Below the pieces are notes generated by a model. It ran no database searches. It worked only from the letters and a program-made list of their open reading frames with translations, and was not told the origin of the DNA. A stretch of DNA of 64,000 nucleotides from Kumtagia sp964244725 (GTDB lineage Bacteria > Pseudomonadota > Alphaproteobacteria > Rhizobiales > Rhizobiaceae): positions 124,001-188,000 of the forward strand of contig CAXTJQ010000002.1 in the NCBI GenBank assembly GCA_964244725.1, read 5' to 3'. Positions 19,870-27,801 of the stretch are shown here, one piece after another. The position numbers were made by a program, and so were the translations under genes. The first letter of the stretch is position 1; each line of letters begins with the position of its first letter.

Positions 19870-21176
19870 ACTGGCGTGGCGGACAAAAAGACCTTCCGGC
19901 CGGCCGGTCCGGCATCGTTTCGGTGCTGGACGTTGGGTCGAGCAAGATCTGCTGCGTGGTGGCCAAGCTCAAGCCGCAGGAGACCAACACGATCCTGCGC
20001 GGGCGCTCGCACCAGGCCAAGGTCATCGGCATCGGCCACCAGAAGTCGCAGGGCGTCAAATCGGGCGTGATCGTCGATCTCGAACGCGCGGAGCAATCCA
20101 TTCGTCTGGCCGTCGACGCCGCCGAGCGCATGGCCGGTCTGACGGTCGATTCGCTGATCGTCAATCTCACCTCCGGCCGCCTGAAGAGCCACACCTACTC
20201 GGCAACGATCAATCTGGGCGGCCACGAGGTCGATGAGAGCGACGTCAAGCGCGTGCTTTCGGCCGGCGCAAAGCACTCGCTGAAGGCCGAGCGGGAGGTG
20301 GTGCATTCACTCCCCGTGGCCTTCTCCCTCGATGCCGAACGCGGAATCCGCGATCCGCGCGGCATGGTCGGCGACACGCTCGGCGTCGACATGCACGTTC
20401 TGACCGGCGACCTCGCGCCGCAGCGCAACCTGGAACTGTGCATCAACCGGTCGCATCTCTCCGTCGAGCGCATGGTCGCCACTCCCTACGCCAGCGGCCT
20501 CGCGGCCCTGGTCGACGACGAACTGGAAATGGGCGCCGCCTGCATCGACATGGGCGGCGGCACCACGACGATCTCGGTGTTTTCGGATGGGAAGTTCGTC
20601 CATGGCGACGGCATCGCGGTCGGCGGCGCGCATGTGACGCTCGATCTGGCCAAGGGCCTTTCGACCCGCTTCGATGACGCCGAGCGGCTGAAGGTCATGT
20701 ACGGCTCCGTCGTCTCCGACAGCACCGACGACCGCGACGTGGTCATGGTCAATCCGATCGGCGGCGACGCGAGCGACGCGCCGCTGCAGGTGCCGCGCTC
20801 GGTTCTGACGCGGATCATACGGGCGCGCGTCGAGGAGACGCTCGAGCTCCTGCGCGACCGTCTCAACAAATCAGGCTTCGGCAATGTGGTCGGCAAGCGG
20901 GTGGTGCTGACGGGGGGCGCCAGCCAGCTGACCGGCCTGCCGGAAGCGGCGCGCCGCATCCTGGGGCGCAACGTCAGGATCGGCCGGCCGCTCGGGGTCA
21001 TGAGCCTGCCGGAAGCCGCCAAGGGGCCGGCTTTCTCGGCGGCGGTCGGATTGATGATCTATCCGCAGATCGCTGAGTTCGACAGCTATCGCGTTCGGGG
21101 ACAGACGGGTCTGCGCATGAACGGAACAGGCGGCCGGTTTCATCGCATGGGCCAGTGGTTGAAAGACAGTTTCTAG
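19866..21176 (+). CDS. ftsA: Cell division protein FtsA
   Basis: 436 aa actin-like ATPase that tethers FtsZ to the membrane. Phosphate-1 loop VLDVGSSKICCVV near residue 20, the second nucleotide block CIDMGGGTTTISVF near 225, and VVLTGGASQLTGLPEAARRIL near 345 are the actin/FtsA signatures. The C-terminal end (RMGQWLKDSF) looks like the amphipathic membrane-targeting helix. The ATG overlaps the ftsQ stop by 4 bases. Confidence 0.97.
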   Translation: MNWRGGQKDLPAGRSGIVSVLDVGSSKICCVVAKLKPQETNTILRGRSHQAKVIGIGHQKSQGVKSGVIVDLERAEQSIRLAVDAAERMAGLTVDSLIVNLTSGRLKSHTYSATINLGGHEVDESDVKRVLSAGAKHSLKAEREVVHSLPVAFSLDAERGIRDPRGMVGDTLGVDMHVLTGDLAPQRNLELCINRSHLSVERMVATPYASGLAALVDDELEMGAACIDMGGGTTTISVFSDGKFVHGDGIAVGGAHVTLDLAKGLSTRFDDAERLKVMYGSVVSDSTDDRDVVMVNPIGGDASDAPLQVPRSVLTRIIRARVEETLELLRDRLNKSGFGNVVGKRVVLTGGASQLTGLPEAARRILGRNVRIGRPLGVMSLPEAAKGPAFSAAVGLMIYPQIAEFDSYRVRGQTGLRMNGTGGRFHRMGQWLKDSF

Positions 21177-21244
21177 CAAAAAGGGGGTCCGCCCCCGGAG
21201 CGGCCGCGGCGGCGAAGCGGCAGGAAAGGCAAAGGACGAACGAC

Positions 21245-22972
21245 ATGACGATCAATCTGAAGAAGCCCGACATCACGGAGCTCAAGCCCCGCATCACCGT
21301 CTTCGGCGTCGGGGGCGGCGGCGGCAATGCGGTCAACAACATGATCACGGCCGGATTGCGCGGTGTCGACTTCGTCGTCGCCAATACGGACGCGCAAGCG
21401 CTGACCATGTCGAAGGCCGAGCGGCTGATCCAGCTCGGCGCCCATGTCACGGAAGGTCTCGGCGCGGGGTCCCAGCCGGAAGTGGGCCGCGCGGCCGCCG
21501 AGGAGTGCCTCGACGAGATCATCGACCACCTGTCCAACACCCATATGTGCTTCGTGACCGCCGGCATGGGCGGCGGCACCGGCACGGGCGCAGCGCCGGT
21601 CGTTGCCCGCGCGGCGCGCGAGAAGGGCATCCTGACGGTCGGCGTGGTCACCAAGCCGTTCCACTTCGAGGGCCAGCGCCGGATGAAGACGGCGGACATG
21701 GGCATCGAAGAGCTGCAGAAATGCGTCGATACGCTGATCGTCATCCCGAACCAGAACCTGTTCCGGCTCGCCAACGACAAGACGACCTTCGCCGACGCCT
21801 TCGCGATGGCCGACCAGGTGCTGTATTCGGGCGTCGCCTGCATCACCGACCTGATGGTCAAGGAAGGGCTGATCAACCTCGATTTCGCCGACGTGCGTTC
21901 GGTGATGCGCGAGATGGGCAAGGCGATGATGGGAACCGGAGAGGCTTCGGGCGAGGGCCGCGCGATGGCCGCCGCCGAGGCCGCGATCGCCAACCCGCTG
22001 CTCGACGAGACCTCGATGCGCGGCGCCAAGGGCCTGCTGATCTCGATCACCGGCGGCCGCGACCTGACGCTGTTCGAAGTGGACGAAGCCGCGACCCGCA
22101 TCCGCGAGGAGGTCGACCAGGACGCCAACATCATCCTCGGCGCCACATTCGACGAGGAACTCGAGGGCGTCATCCGGGTCTCGGTCGTGGCGACCGGCAT
22201 CGACAAGTCGGCCGCCGAGATCGCGGCGGCTCCGATCTCGATCCGCGCGCCGCTGAAGCCGATCGCCAAGCCCGTCGAAAGCCGCGCGCCTGCCGCGCAG
22301 GCCGAAGCGCCCCGGATCGAGTTGGCGGCTTCCGACCCGGTCGCCGACGCGATCCGCATGGCCGAGCACAACGCCGCCATGGCGGCGCGGCAGGCTTCCG
22401 ACGATTTCCGGCCGAACAGCAAACTGTTCCAGGCGCCGCACGCCGAGCCCCAGGCGCTGTCCCAGCCCGCGCCGGTCGTGCAGCTTCGGCCCGAGCCGCA
22501 GCCGGCCGCCGCCGCGATCTCTTACGAGATGCCGGCGTTCGTCCAGCCCGCGCGGACGCAGGCAGTCGAGCCGGCGCCGCAGCCGCAGTCGCAGTCGCGC
22601 CAGCCCGCGGCGCACGCCCAGCCGCGCATGCCGCGCGTCGAGGACTTTCCGCCGGTCGTGCGCGCCGAGGAGGTCAAGGCGCGCGCAGCGGAGCATGAAG
22701 AACGCGGTCCGATGGGTCTTCTCAAGCGGCTCACCAACGGCCTGACGCGCCGCGACGAGGAGCCGGCGCGGCTCGAGCCCGCGCAGCCGCGCGAACCCAA
22801 GCTGCGCCAGCCAGCTCCGGAAGCCCGCCGGCTCAACAGCCAGGATCCGCAGCTCTATGCGCCGCGCCGCGGCCAGCTCGACGACCACGGGCGCGCCGCC
22901 CCGCAGGCCCGCACCACCCATGAAGACGACCAGCTCGAGATTCCGGCGTTTCTGCGCCGGCAAGCCAACTGA
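21245..22972 (+). CDS. ftsZ: Cell division GTPase FtsZ, long-linker type
   Basis: 575 aa tubulin homologue forming the Z ring. The GTPase core covers about residues 14-325: FGVGGGGGNAVNNM, then the tubulin signature GGGTGTGAAPV near 109. A linker of roughly 230 residues rich in Gln, Pro, Ala and Arg follows, and the chain ends in the conserved C-terminal peptide EIPAFLRRQAN that binds FtsA and other partners. The ATG at 21245 follows AAAGGACGA. Long linkers are typical of alphaproteobacterial FtsZ. Last gene of the dcw run, with a terminator-like hairpin downstream. Confidence 0.97.
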   Translation: MTINLKKPDITELKPRITVFGVGGGGGNAVNNMITAGLRGVDFVVANTDAQALTMSKAERLIQLGAHVTEGLGAGSQPEVGRAAAEECLDEIIDHLSNTHMCFVTAGMGGGTGTGAAPVVARAAREKGILTVGVVTKPFHFEGQRRMKTADMGIEELQKCVDTLIVIPNQNLFRLANDKTTFADAFAMADQVLYSGVACITDLMVKEGLINLDFADVRSVMREMGKAMMGTGEASGEGRAMAAAEAAIANPLLDETSMRGAKGLLISITGGRDLTLFEVDEAATRIREEVDQDANIILGATFDEELEGVIRVSVVATGIDKSAAEIAAAPISIRAPLKPIAKPVESRAPAAQAEAPRIELAASDPVADAIRMAEHNAAMAARQASDDFRPNSKLFQAPHAEPQALSQPAPVVQLRPEPQPAAAAISYEMPAFVQPARTQAVEPAPQPQSQSRQPAAHAQPRMPRVEDFPPVVRAEEVKARAAEHEERGPMGLLKRLTNGLTRRDEEPARLEPAQPREPKLRQPAPEARRLNSQDPQLYAPRRGQLDDHGRAAPQARTTHEDDQLEIPAFLRRQAN

Positions 22973-22999
22973 TCGTCAACGCTCACCAGCTGTCAACTA

Positions 23000-23025
23000 A
23001 GGACGGACAGGCGACTGCCCGTCCT
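23000..23025 (+). terminator. Hairpin downstream of ftsZ, likely terminator
   Basis: AGGACGG / CCGTCCT stem extended by CAG/CTG across one mismatch, with a GCGA loop. It starts 27 bp after the ftsZ stop and is followed by only a weakly T-rich tail, so intrinsic termination is probable but not certain. Confidence 0.5.
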
Positions 23026-23234
23026 CATTCTGAGAATTACTCTTTGATATCATATAATTGGAAGGCAGCTTCCGAGCACGTCAGCCGTAATACGGAGTAA
23101 CAAAGGGTGATTTGGCGGCGCTTGGCCAAACCACTATCTTCACGGCAGAAACAAGGCGCGGTGGGTTCATCGCGAACAGATTTGCGCCTAGGAAGCCGGA
23201 CGCCCAGCGGGGTCGGCGTCGGGTTCTGGATTTG

Positions 23235-24191
23235 GTGACGACGGGGTTCGATTTGCACGACTATCAGACTTCGGTGAAATCCAGCGTGACGCTTGCCGGG
23301 ATTGGCGTTCACAGCGGAAAGCCGGTGACGATCAGCCTCAATCCGGCCGAACCGGACACAGGCATCGTTTTTCAGTATTGTGGGGAGCATGGGGCGGGGC
23401 GGCAGGTCCGGGCGCTGGTCTCGGACATCGGCGGAACGTCTTTCTGCACCGTTTTGGGCGAACAGACGGGCTTTCACGTCGCCACGGTCGAGCACGTCAT
23501 GGCCGCGCTGTTCGGTTTGGGCGTCGACAATGTGCTGATCGAGATCGACGGCAACGAGATTCCGGTGCTGGATGGCAGCGCTTCGATGTTCGTGGACGCG
23601 ATCGATCTGGCCGGCATCGAGACGCTGGACGTCAAGCGCCGCTTCATTCGCATCCTGAAGCCGGTCCGGATCGAGAGCGGCGCCTCGTGGGCCGAGTTCC
23701 GCCCCTATCGCGGCACGCGTTTCGAGGTCGAGATCGAGTTCGACAATCCGACGATCGGCCGGCAAGCCTACGCCGCCGACATCGCTCCGGGCGTCTTCCG
23801 CCGCGACATCGCCCGCGCAAGGACGTTCGGCTTCATGCGCGATGTCGAGAAGCTTTGGGCGGCCGGATACGCGCTCGGCTCCTCGCTCGAGAATTCGATC
23901 GTCATCGGCGACGAAGATCGCGTGATCAATATTGAAGGCCTGCGCTATGCCGACGAATTCGTGCGTCACAAGACGCTCGACGCGATCGGCGACCTTGCGC
24001 TCGCGGGCGCGCGCTTCATCGGATGTTTCCGGTCGTTTCGAGGCGGGCACAAACTGAACGCCGCGGCGTTGAGACGGTTGCTTTCCGACCCTTCGGCGTT
24101 CGAGATCGTCGAGCAGAATCGGCGTGTGCGCGGGCGTGGCGCGGATATGGTCGCCGTGAACGCGCCTGTCTTCGCGCCCTGGATGCTGTAG
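23235..24191 (+). CDS. lpxC: UDP-3-O-acyl-N-acetylglucosamine deacetylase
   Basis: Zinc deacetylase catalysing the committed step of lipid A synthesis; about 318 aa. Metal and catalytic residues are in place: His in TVEHVMAALFG, HKTLDAIGD giving the second His and the Asp, and the catalytic His in FRGGHKLNAAAL. There is no ATG near the family start. GTG 23235 is used here; TTG 23232, TTG 23253 (GGGG spaced six bases before) and TTG 23112 (AAAGGG close before) are alternatives, the last adding 41 residues unlike LpxC. It sits after ftsZ and before bamD, an order common in Rhizobiales. Confidence 0.93.
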   Translation: MTTGFDLHDYQTSVKSSVTLAGIGVHSGKPVTISLNPAEPDTGIVFQYCGEHGAGRQVRALVSDIGGTSFCTVLGEQTGFHVATVEHVMAALFGLGVDNVLIEIDGNEIPVLDGSASMFVDAIDLAGIETLDVKRRFIRILKPVRIESGASWAEFRPYRGTRFEVEIEFDNPTIGRQAYAADIAPGVFRRDIARARTFGFMRDVEKLWAAGYALGSSLENSIVIGDEDRVINIEGLRYADEFVRHKTLDAIGDLALAGARFIGCFRSFRGGHKLNAAALRRLLSDPSAFEIVEQNRRVRGRGADMVAVNAPVFAPWML

Positions 24192-24193
24192 CG

Positions 24194-24293
24194 AACGTCC
24201 CCCGCCCAGGCGGGCGTGAAAACACGGTGGATCATCACCGCCTGGCGGCTGGGAGAGTAACGTCCCCCGCCCAGGCGGGCGTGAAAACACGGT
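24194..24293. repeat. Pair of identical 35-bp repeats with a 30-bp spacer
   Basis: An exact 35-base repeat lies at 24194-24228 and 24259-24293. Each unit contains the 14-base palindrome CCCGCCCAGGCGGG and ends in GTGAAAACACGGT. The 30-base interval (24229-24258) holds another small palindrome, CCGCCTGGCGG. It occupies the lpxC-bamD gap, starting three bases after lpxC ends. The size is like a one-spacer CRISPR, but no cas gene is in the window; a REP-type cluster is equally possible. Confidence 0.8.
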
Positions 24294-24398
24294 TGCGCCA
24301 CAAAAAAGTGCCATTGCCTGCCCAAGGCGTTGCCGCAGCGGGCTATTCTGGTTATGGCTGCTGGCCTTTCATGGGCGCCAAGGGGCGGATTCGCATAT

Positions 24399-25265
24399 AT
24401 GTCGTTCGAGCGAAAGGTAGTGAGTTCGAAGGTCCGCGGCGCATTGGCGGCGGCGGTCGTCCTCGGGACGCCGCTGTTTCTTTCGGCCTGCCTGTCGAAC
24501 GACGACGATGTCGATCTCTCGACCTATGTCGAGCAGACCGAACCGGCGGACGTGCTGTACAATCAGGCGCTTGCCAACATGGATGCCGGCCGGCTCGTCG
24601 AGGCGAGCAAGAAGTTCGACGCCATCGACCGACAGCATCCCTATTCCGAATATGCCCGCCGCTCGATGGTGATGGGCGCCTTCGCCAATTACCGGCAGGG
24701 CAATTATGTCGACTCGATCAATTCGGCCAAGCGCTACGTGTCGCTCTATCCGACCTCGCCGGACGCGGCCTACGCGCAATACATCATCGGCCTAAGCTAT
24801 TTCCGCCAGATCCGCGACGTGACGCAGGATCAGAAGGAAGCGCGCCAGACGATCCAGGCGATGGACGAACTGGTTCAGCGCTGGCCGGATTCGGAATATG
24901 TCGTGGACGCGCAGGAGAAGTCGCGCTTCGCGCGCGACCAGCTCGCCGGCAAGGAAATGCAGACGGGGCGTTATTACCTCGAACGGCGCGAATATCTCGC
25001 CGCCATCAAGCGGTTCCGCTATGTGGTCGAGAACTATTCGAACACCCGCCATGTCGAGGAGGCGCTGGCGCGCCTGGCGGAGGCCAACTACGCCATGGGC
25101 CTGACATCGGAAGCGCAGACCGCGGCCGCCGTGCTCGGGCGGAACTATCCCGACAGCCCGTGGTACAAGGATACGTTCAAGCTCCTGCAGTCGAAAGGCC
25201 TGGAGCCGCGTGAAAACTCAGGCTCGTGGATTTCGAAGGCCGGGACGCTGATCACCGGCACGTGA
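24399..25265 (+). CDS. bamD: Outer membrane protein assembly factor BamD
   Basis: 288 aa lipoprotein of the BAM complex that inserts beta-barrel proteins into the outer membrane. Signal and lipobox LFLSAC place the lipidated Cys near residue 30. The mature chain is a series of TPR-like repeats (ADVLYNQALANMDAGRLVEA, then YAQYIIGLSYFRQI). The ATG at 24399 gives a short basic n-region before the hydrophobic signal; a frame open from 24330 would add 23 residues. It precedes recN, as is usual in this order. Confidence 0.94.
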   Translation: MSFERKVVSSKVRGALAAAVVLGTPLFLSACLSNDDDVDLSTYVEQTEPADVLYNQALANMDAGRLVEASKKFDAIDRQHPYSEYARRSMVMGAFANYRQGNYVDSINSAKRYVSLYPTSPDAAYAQYIIGLSYFRQIRDVTQDQKEARQTIQAMDELVQRWPDSEYVVDAQEKSRFARDQLAGKEMQTGRYYLERREYLAAIKRFRYVVENYSNTRHVEEALARLAEANYAMGLTSEAQTAAAVLGRNYPDSPWYKDTFKLLQSKGLEPRENSGSWISKAGTLITGT

Positions 25266-25272
25266 CGGCCCG

Positions 25273-26943
25273 ATGCTGGCTCGCCTTTCGATTCGCGATA
25301 TCGTCCTGATCGAGCGGCTGGACATCGATTTCTCCACGGGGCTCTCCGTGCTGACGGGCGAAACCGGCGCGGGCAAATCGATCCTCCTCGATTCCCTGTC
25401 GCTGGCGCTCGGTGCGCGGGGCGACGCCTCGCTGGTGCGCCAAGGCGCGAGGCAAGGCCAGGTCACCGCCGTTTTCGACGTTCCGCGCAATCACGCCTCC
25501 CGTTCGATCCTCGCCGAAAACGCCATCGAGGACGACGGCGACATCATTCTGCGCCGTATCCAGACCGCCGACGGCCGCACGCGCGTCTTCGTCAACGACC
25601 AGGCGGCGAGCGTGTCGCTGATGCGCGACATCGGGCGATCGCTGGTCGAGATGCACGGGCAGCACGACGAACGCGCGCTGGTCGATCCGGCGGCGCATCG
25701 CGACCTTCTGGATTCGGCCGGGGGCCATGTCGGCGAGGCGCTGGCCTGCGCGCAAGCGTGGCGCGGCTGGCGCGACGCCGAGCAATACCTCGCCAGGGAC
25801 GCCGCCAAGGTGGACGCCGCCGCGCGCGAGGCCGATTATTTGCGCTCATCGGTCGGCGAACTGACGAAGCTCGACCCGCAGCCGGGCGAGGAGGGCGAGC
25901 TGTCCGAAATGCGCGCGGCGATGATGCGCGTCGAGAAGATCGCCTCCGAGATCAAGGATGCGCAAGACCTTCTGTCCGGCGCAAACTCGCCGCTGCCGCA
26001 GCTCGCGAGCCTGCTGCGGCGGCTTCAGCGCAAGGCGCCCGAGGCGCCGGGGCTGCTCGACGACGTGGTCGCGGCGCTGGACGAGGCTCTCGTCGCGCTC
26101 GACGCCGCGCAGACCGGCGTCGATGCGGCGCTGCGTACGACCGAATACGATCCGCGGAAGCTGGAGCGCGCCGAGGAGCGGCTGTTCGCGTTGCGGGCCG
26201 CAGCGCGCAAGCACACCGTTCCCGTGGACGACCTCGCGCGGCTTCGCGACGCGATGGTCGCGGATCTGGCCGATCTCGACGCCGGCCAGGAGCGGTTGCG
26301 GAATCTACTCAACGAGGCCGCCGCGACTCGCGATGCCTACGATCGGATCGCGGCCGGCCTCTCGGCCAAACGCCATGTCGCCGCCAAGGCGCTGGAAGGA
26401 GCGGTGATGGCCGAATTGCCGGCGCTCAAGCTCGATCGCGCCGCCTTCATCGTCGCGATCGCTTCCGAAGCGGAAAACCGCACGCCCAACGGCATCGATC
26501 AGGTCGAGTTCTGGGTGCGCACCAATCCCGGCGCCCGCGCCGGTCCGATGATGAAGGTCGCCTCCGGCGGCGAGCTTTCGCGGTTTCTGCTGGCGCTCAA
26601 GGTGGCGCTGGCGGATCGCGGCTCCGCGCCTACGCTCGTTTTCGACGAGATCGATGCGGGCGTCGGCGGGGCCGTGTCCGACGCCATCGGGCAACGGCTG
26701 GCGCGGCTCGCCGAGCGGGTGCAGGTGCTAACCGTCACGCATGCTCCACAGGTGGCGGCGCGCGCCCGGTCGCATTTCCTGATCGCCAAGAGCGGCGGCG
26801 CGGACCGCGTCGCCACCAGCGTCGCCGAGATCGACCACGCCTTGCGGCAGGAAGAGATCGCGCGCATGCTGGCCGGCGAGACGGTGACCGATGAGGCGCG
26901 GGCCGCGGCAGGCCGACTGCTGAATGGGAACGCAGGCGGTTGA
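25273..26943 (+). CDS. recN: DNA repair protein RecN
   Basis: 556 aa SMC-like ATPase in double-strand break repair. Walker A GETGAGKS at 29-36, a long helical middle region (about 150-350), the ABC signature SGGELSRFLLALK near 435, Walker B LVFDEIDAGVGG near 455, and the H-loop VTHAPQVAA near 490. Complete and of family length. It starts 7 bp after bamD. Confidence 0.97.
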   Translation: MLARLSIRDIVLIERLDIDFSTGLSVLTGETGAGKSILLDSLSLALGARGDASLVRQGARQGQVTAVFDVPRNHASRSILAENAIEDDGDIILRRIQTADGRTRVFVNDQAASVSLMRDIGRSLVEMHGQHDERALVDPAAHRDLLDSAGGHVGEALACAQAWRGWRDAEQYLARDAAKVDAAAREADYLRSSVGELTKLDPQPGEEGELSEMRAAMMRVEKIASEIKDAQDLLSGANSPLPQLASLLRRLQRKAPEAPGLLDDVVAALDEALVALDAAQTGVDAALRTTEYDPRKLERAEERLFALRAAARKHTVPVDDLARLRDAMVADLADLDAGQERLRNLLNEAAATRDAYDRIAAGLSAKRHVAAKALEGAVMAELPALKLDRAAFIVAIASEAENRTPNGIDQVEFWVRTNPGARAGPMMKVASGGELSRFLLALKVALADRGSAPTLVFDEIDAGVGGAVSDAIGQRLARLAERVQVLTVTHAPQVAARARSHFLIAKSGGADRVATSVAEIDHALRQEEIARMLAGETVTDEARAAAGRLLNGNAGG

Positions 26944-27004
26944 TCCCGGCAGGCGGCTTGCTGTACGTTCGGCTCCGCGTCACCATAGGTTGCGAGATGG
27001 CCAG

Positions 27005-27307
27005 ATGAAGTCAAATGCATTGTCCGAAGCCGACGTGAAGGTCATTGCCTCGTCTTTCCTCGATGAACGACTACGTCCCTACGGCTACAAACATGTTACG
27101 GTCGAGGACGAAGAAGACTTCGACGGCAGTCATATCCTTCGGATGATTGCCCGAGTCGGACAGCACGTTCCTGCGCGTCAGTTGATCGACACACTCGCTG
27201 TCATCCGCACGGCTTTGCTTGAAAAAGGCGAGCAGCGGCTGGTCTATCTTTCGACCGTTAGTCAGGATAGTGCTGACATCGGCGAAGATGACGATGAAGC
27301 AGTCTGA
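27005..27307 (+). CDS. Unknown 100-aa acidic protein paired with a HEPN protein
   Basis: Starts at the ATG 27005; the frame is open upstream to 26924 but that part overlaps recN. The protein is acidic, with a helical N-terminus and a C-terminal tail DSADIGEDDDEAV. I recognise no domain; it has no GSx10DxD nucleotidyltransferase motif, so it is not a MntA-type partner. It stands 3 bp before a HEPN-like gene, and the two look like one transcription unit inserted between recN and ligA. Base composition is more AT-rich than its neighbours. Confidence 0.65.
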   Translation: MKSNALSEADVKVIASSFLDERLRPYGYKHVTVEDEEDFDGSHILRMIARVGQHVPARQLIDTLAVIRTALLEKGEQRLVYLSTVSQDSADIGEDDDEAV

Positions 27308-27310
27308 CAC

Positions 27311-27781
27311 GTGGCTGTCACCATCGTCTCGCGCCTTTTGGAAGCGGCTGAATTGCTGCTGAAGGAGAAGCCAAAAAGCGCGACTTTCAAGCGCCGCGCG
27401 GTGAGCACCGCCTACTATGCTGTCTTTCATCAACTCGCGAGACTCTGCACCGATTGCCTTCTTAAGGACGCCGAGTCTAGTGACGAAAATTACGAGCGTA
27501 TTTATCGTGCGCTCGATCACAGCCAACTCAGGAGGGCGTTCGGACAGCCGCCACTCGCCGGTCACAAAACGCTACGAAAAATCGGTGACGCCGTCCTGAG
27601 GTTGCAGAGCGAGAGACATCGGGCCGATTATCTTCCTCAGGATGTCACACTGTTTCCCACGGAAATAGCAAACGAACTGATCAATCAGGCCCGGCAGACA
27701 ATCCAAGATTTAAATGAACTTGAAAATGCCGATCGGCGTGTGCTTGCTTCCTGCCTTCTTTTCAAGTCCCGAAGCCTTTAG
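27311..27781 (+). CDS. HEPN-domain-like protein
   Basis: 156 aa beginning at GTG. RRAVSTAYYAVFHQLARLCTDCLL near residue 28 is the hallmark first helix pair of many HEPN proteins, and the rest is predicted helical (LRKIGDAVLRLQSERHRADYLP). HEPN proteins often act as ribonuclease toxins or as partners in stress and defence systems; a clear Rx4-6H catalytic motif is not evident, so enzymatic activity is uncertain. It lies 3 bp downstream of a small unknown gene and 20 bp upstream of ligA. Confidence 0.65.
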   Translation: MAVTIVSRLLEAAELLLKEKPKSATFKRRAVSTAYYAVFHQLARLCTDCLLKDAESSDENYERIYRALDHSQLRRAFGQPPLAGHKTLRKIGDAVLRLQSERHRADYLPQDVTLFPTEIANELINQARQTIQDLNELENADRRVLASCLLFKSRSL

Positions 27782-27801
27782 CCGCGTTCGGTCATCTCGC
27801 A

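Noticed and set aside
21173..22963. 596-codon open frame antisense to ftsZ
   Set aside because: Mirror of a high-GC gene: the sequence is Arg/Gly/Leu/Asp-rich without any domain, and the sense strand is an unmistakable FtsZ.
24194..24293. Calling the repeat pair a CRISPR array outright
   Set aside because: Only two repeats, one interval, no cas genes in 64 kb, and the interval holds a related palindrome; kept as a plain repeat with the CRISPR idea as a question.
23037..24314. 425-codon minus-strand frame over lpxC with FHARLGGG-like peptides
   Set aside because: It is a shadow of lpxC plus translation of the 35-bp repeat; the peptides only reflect the repeat.
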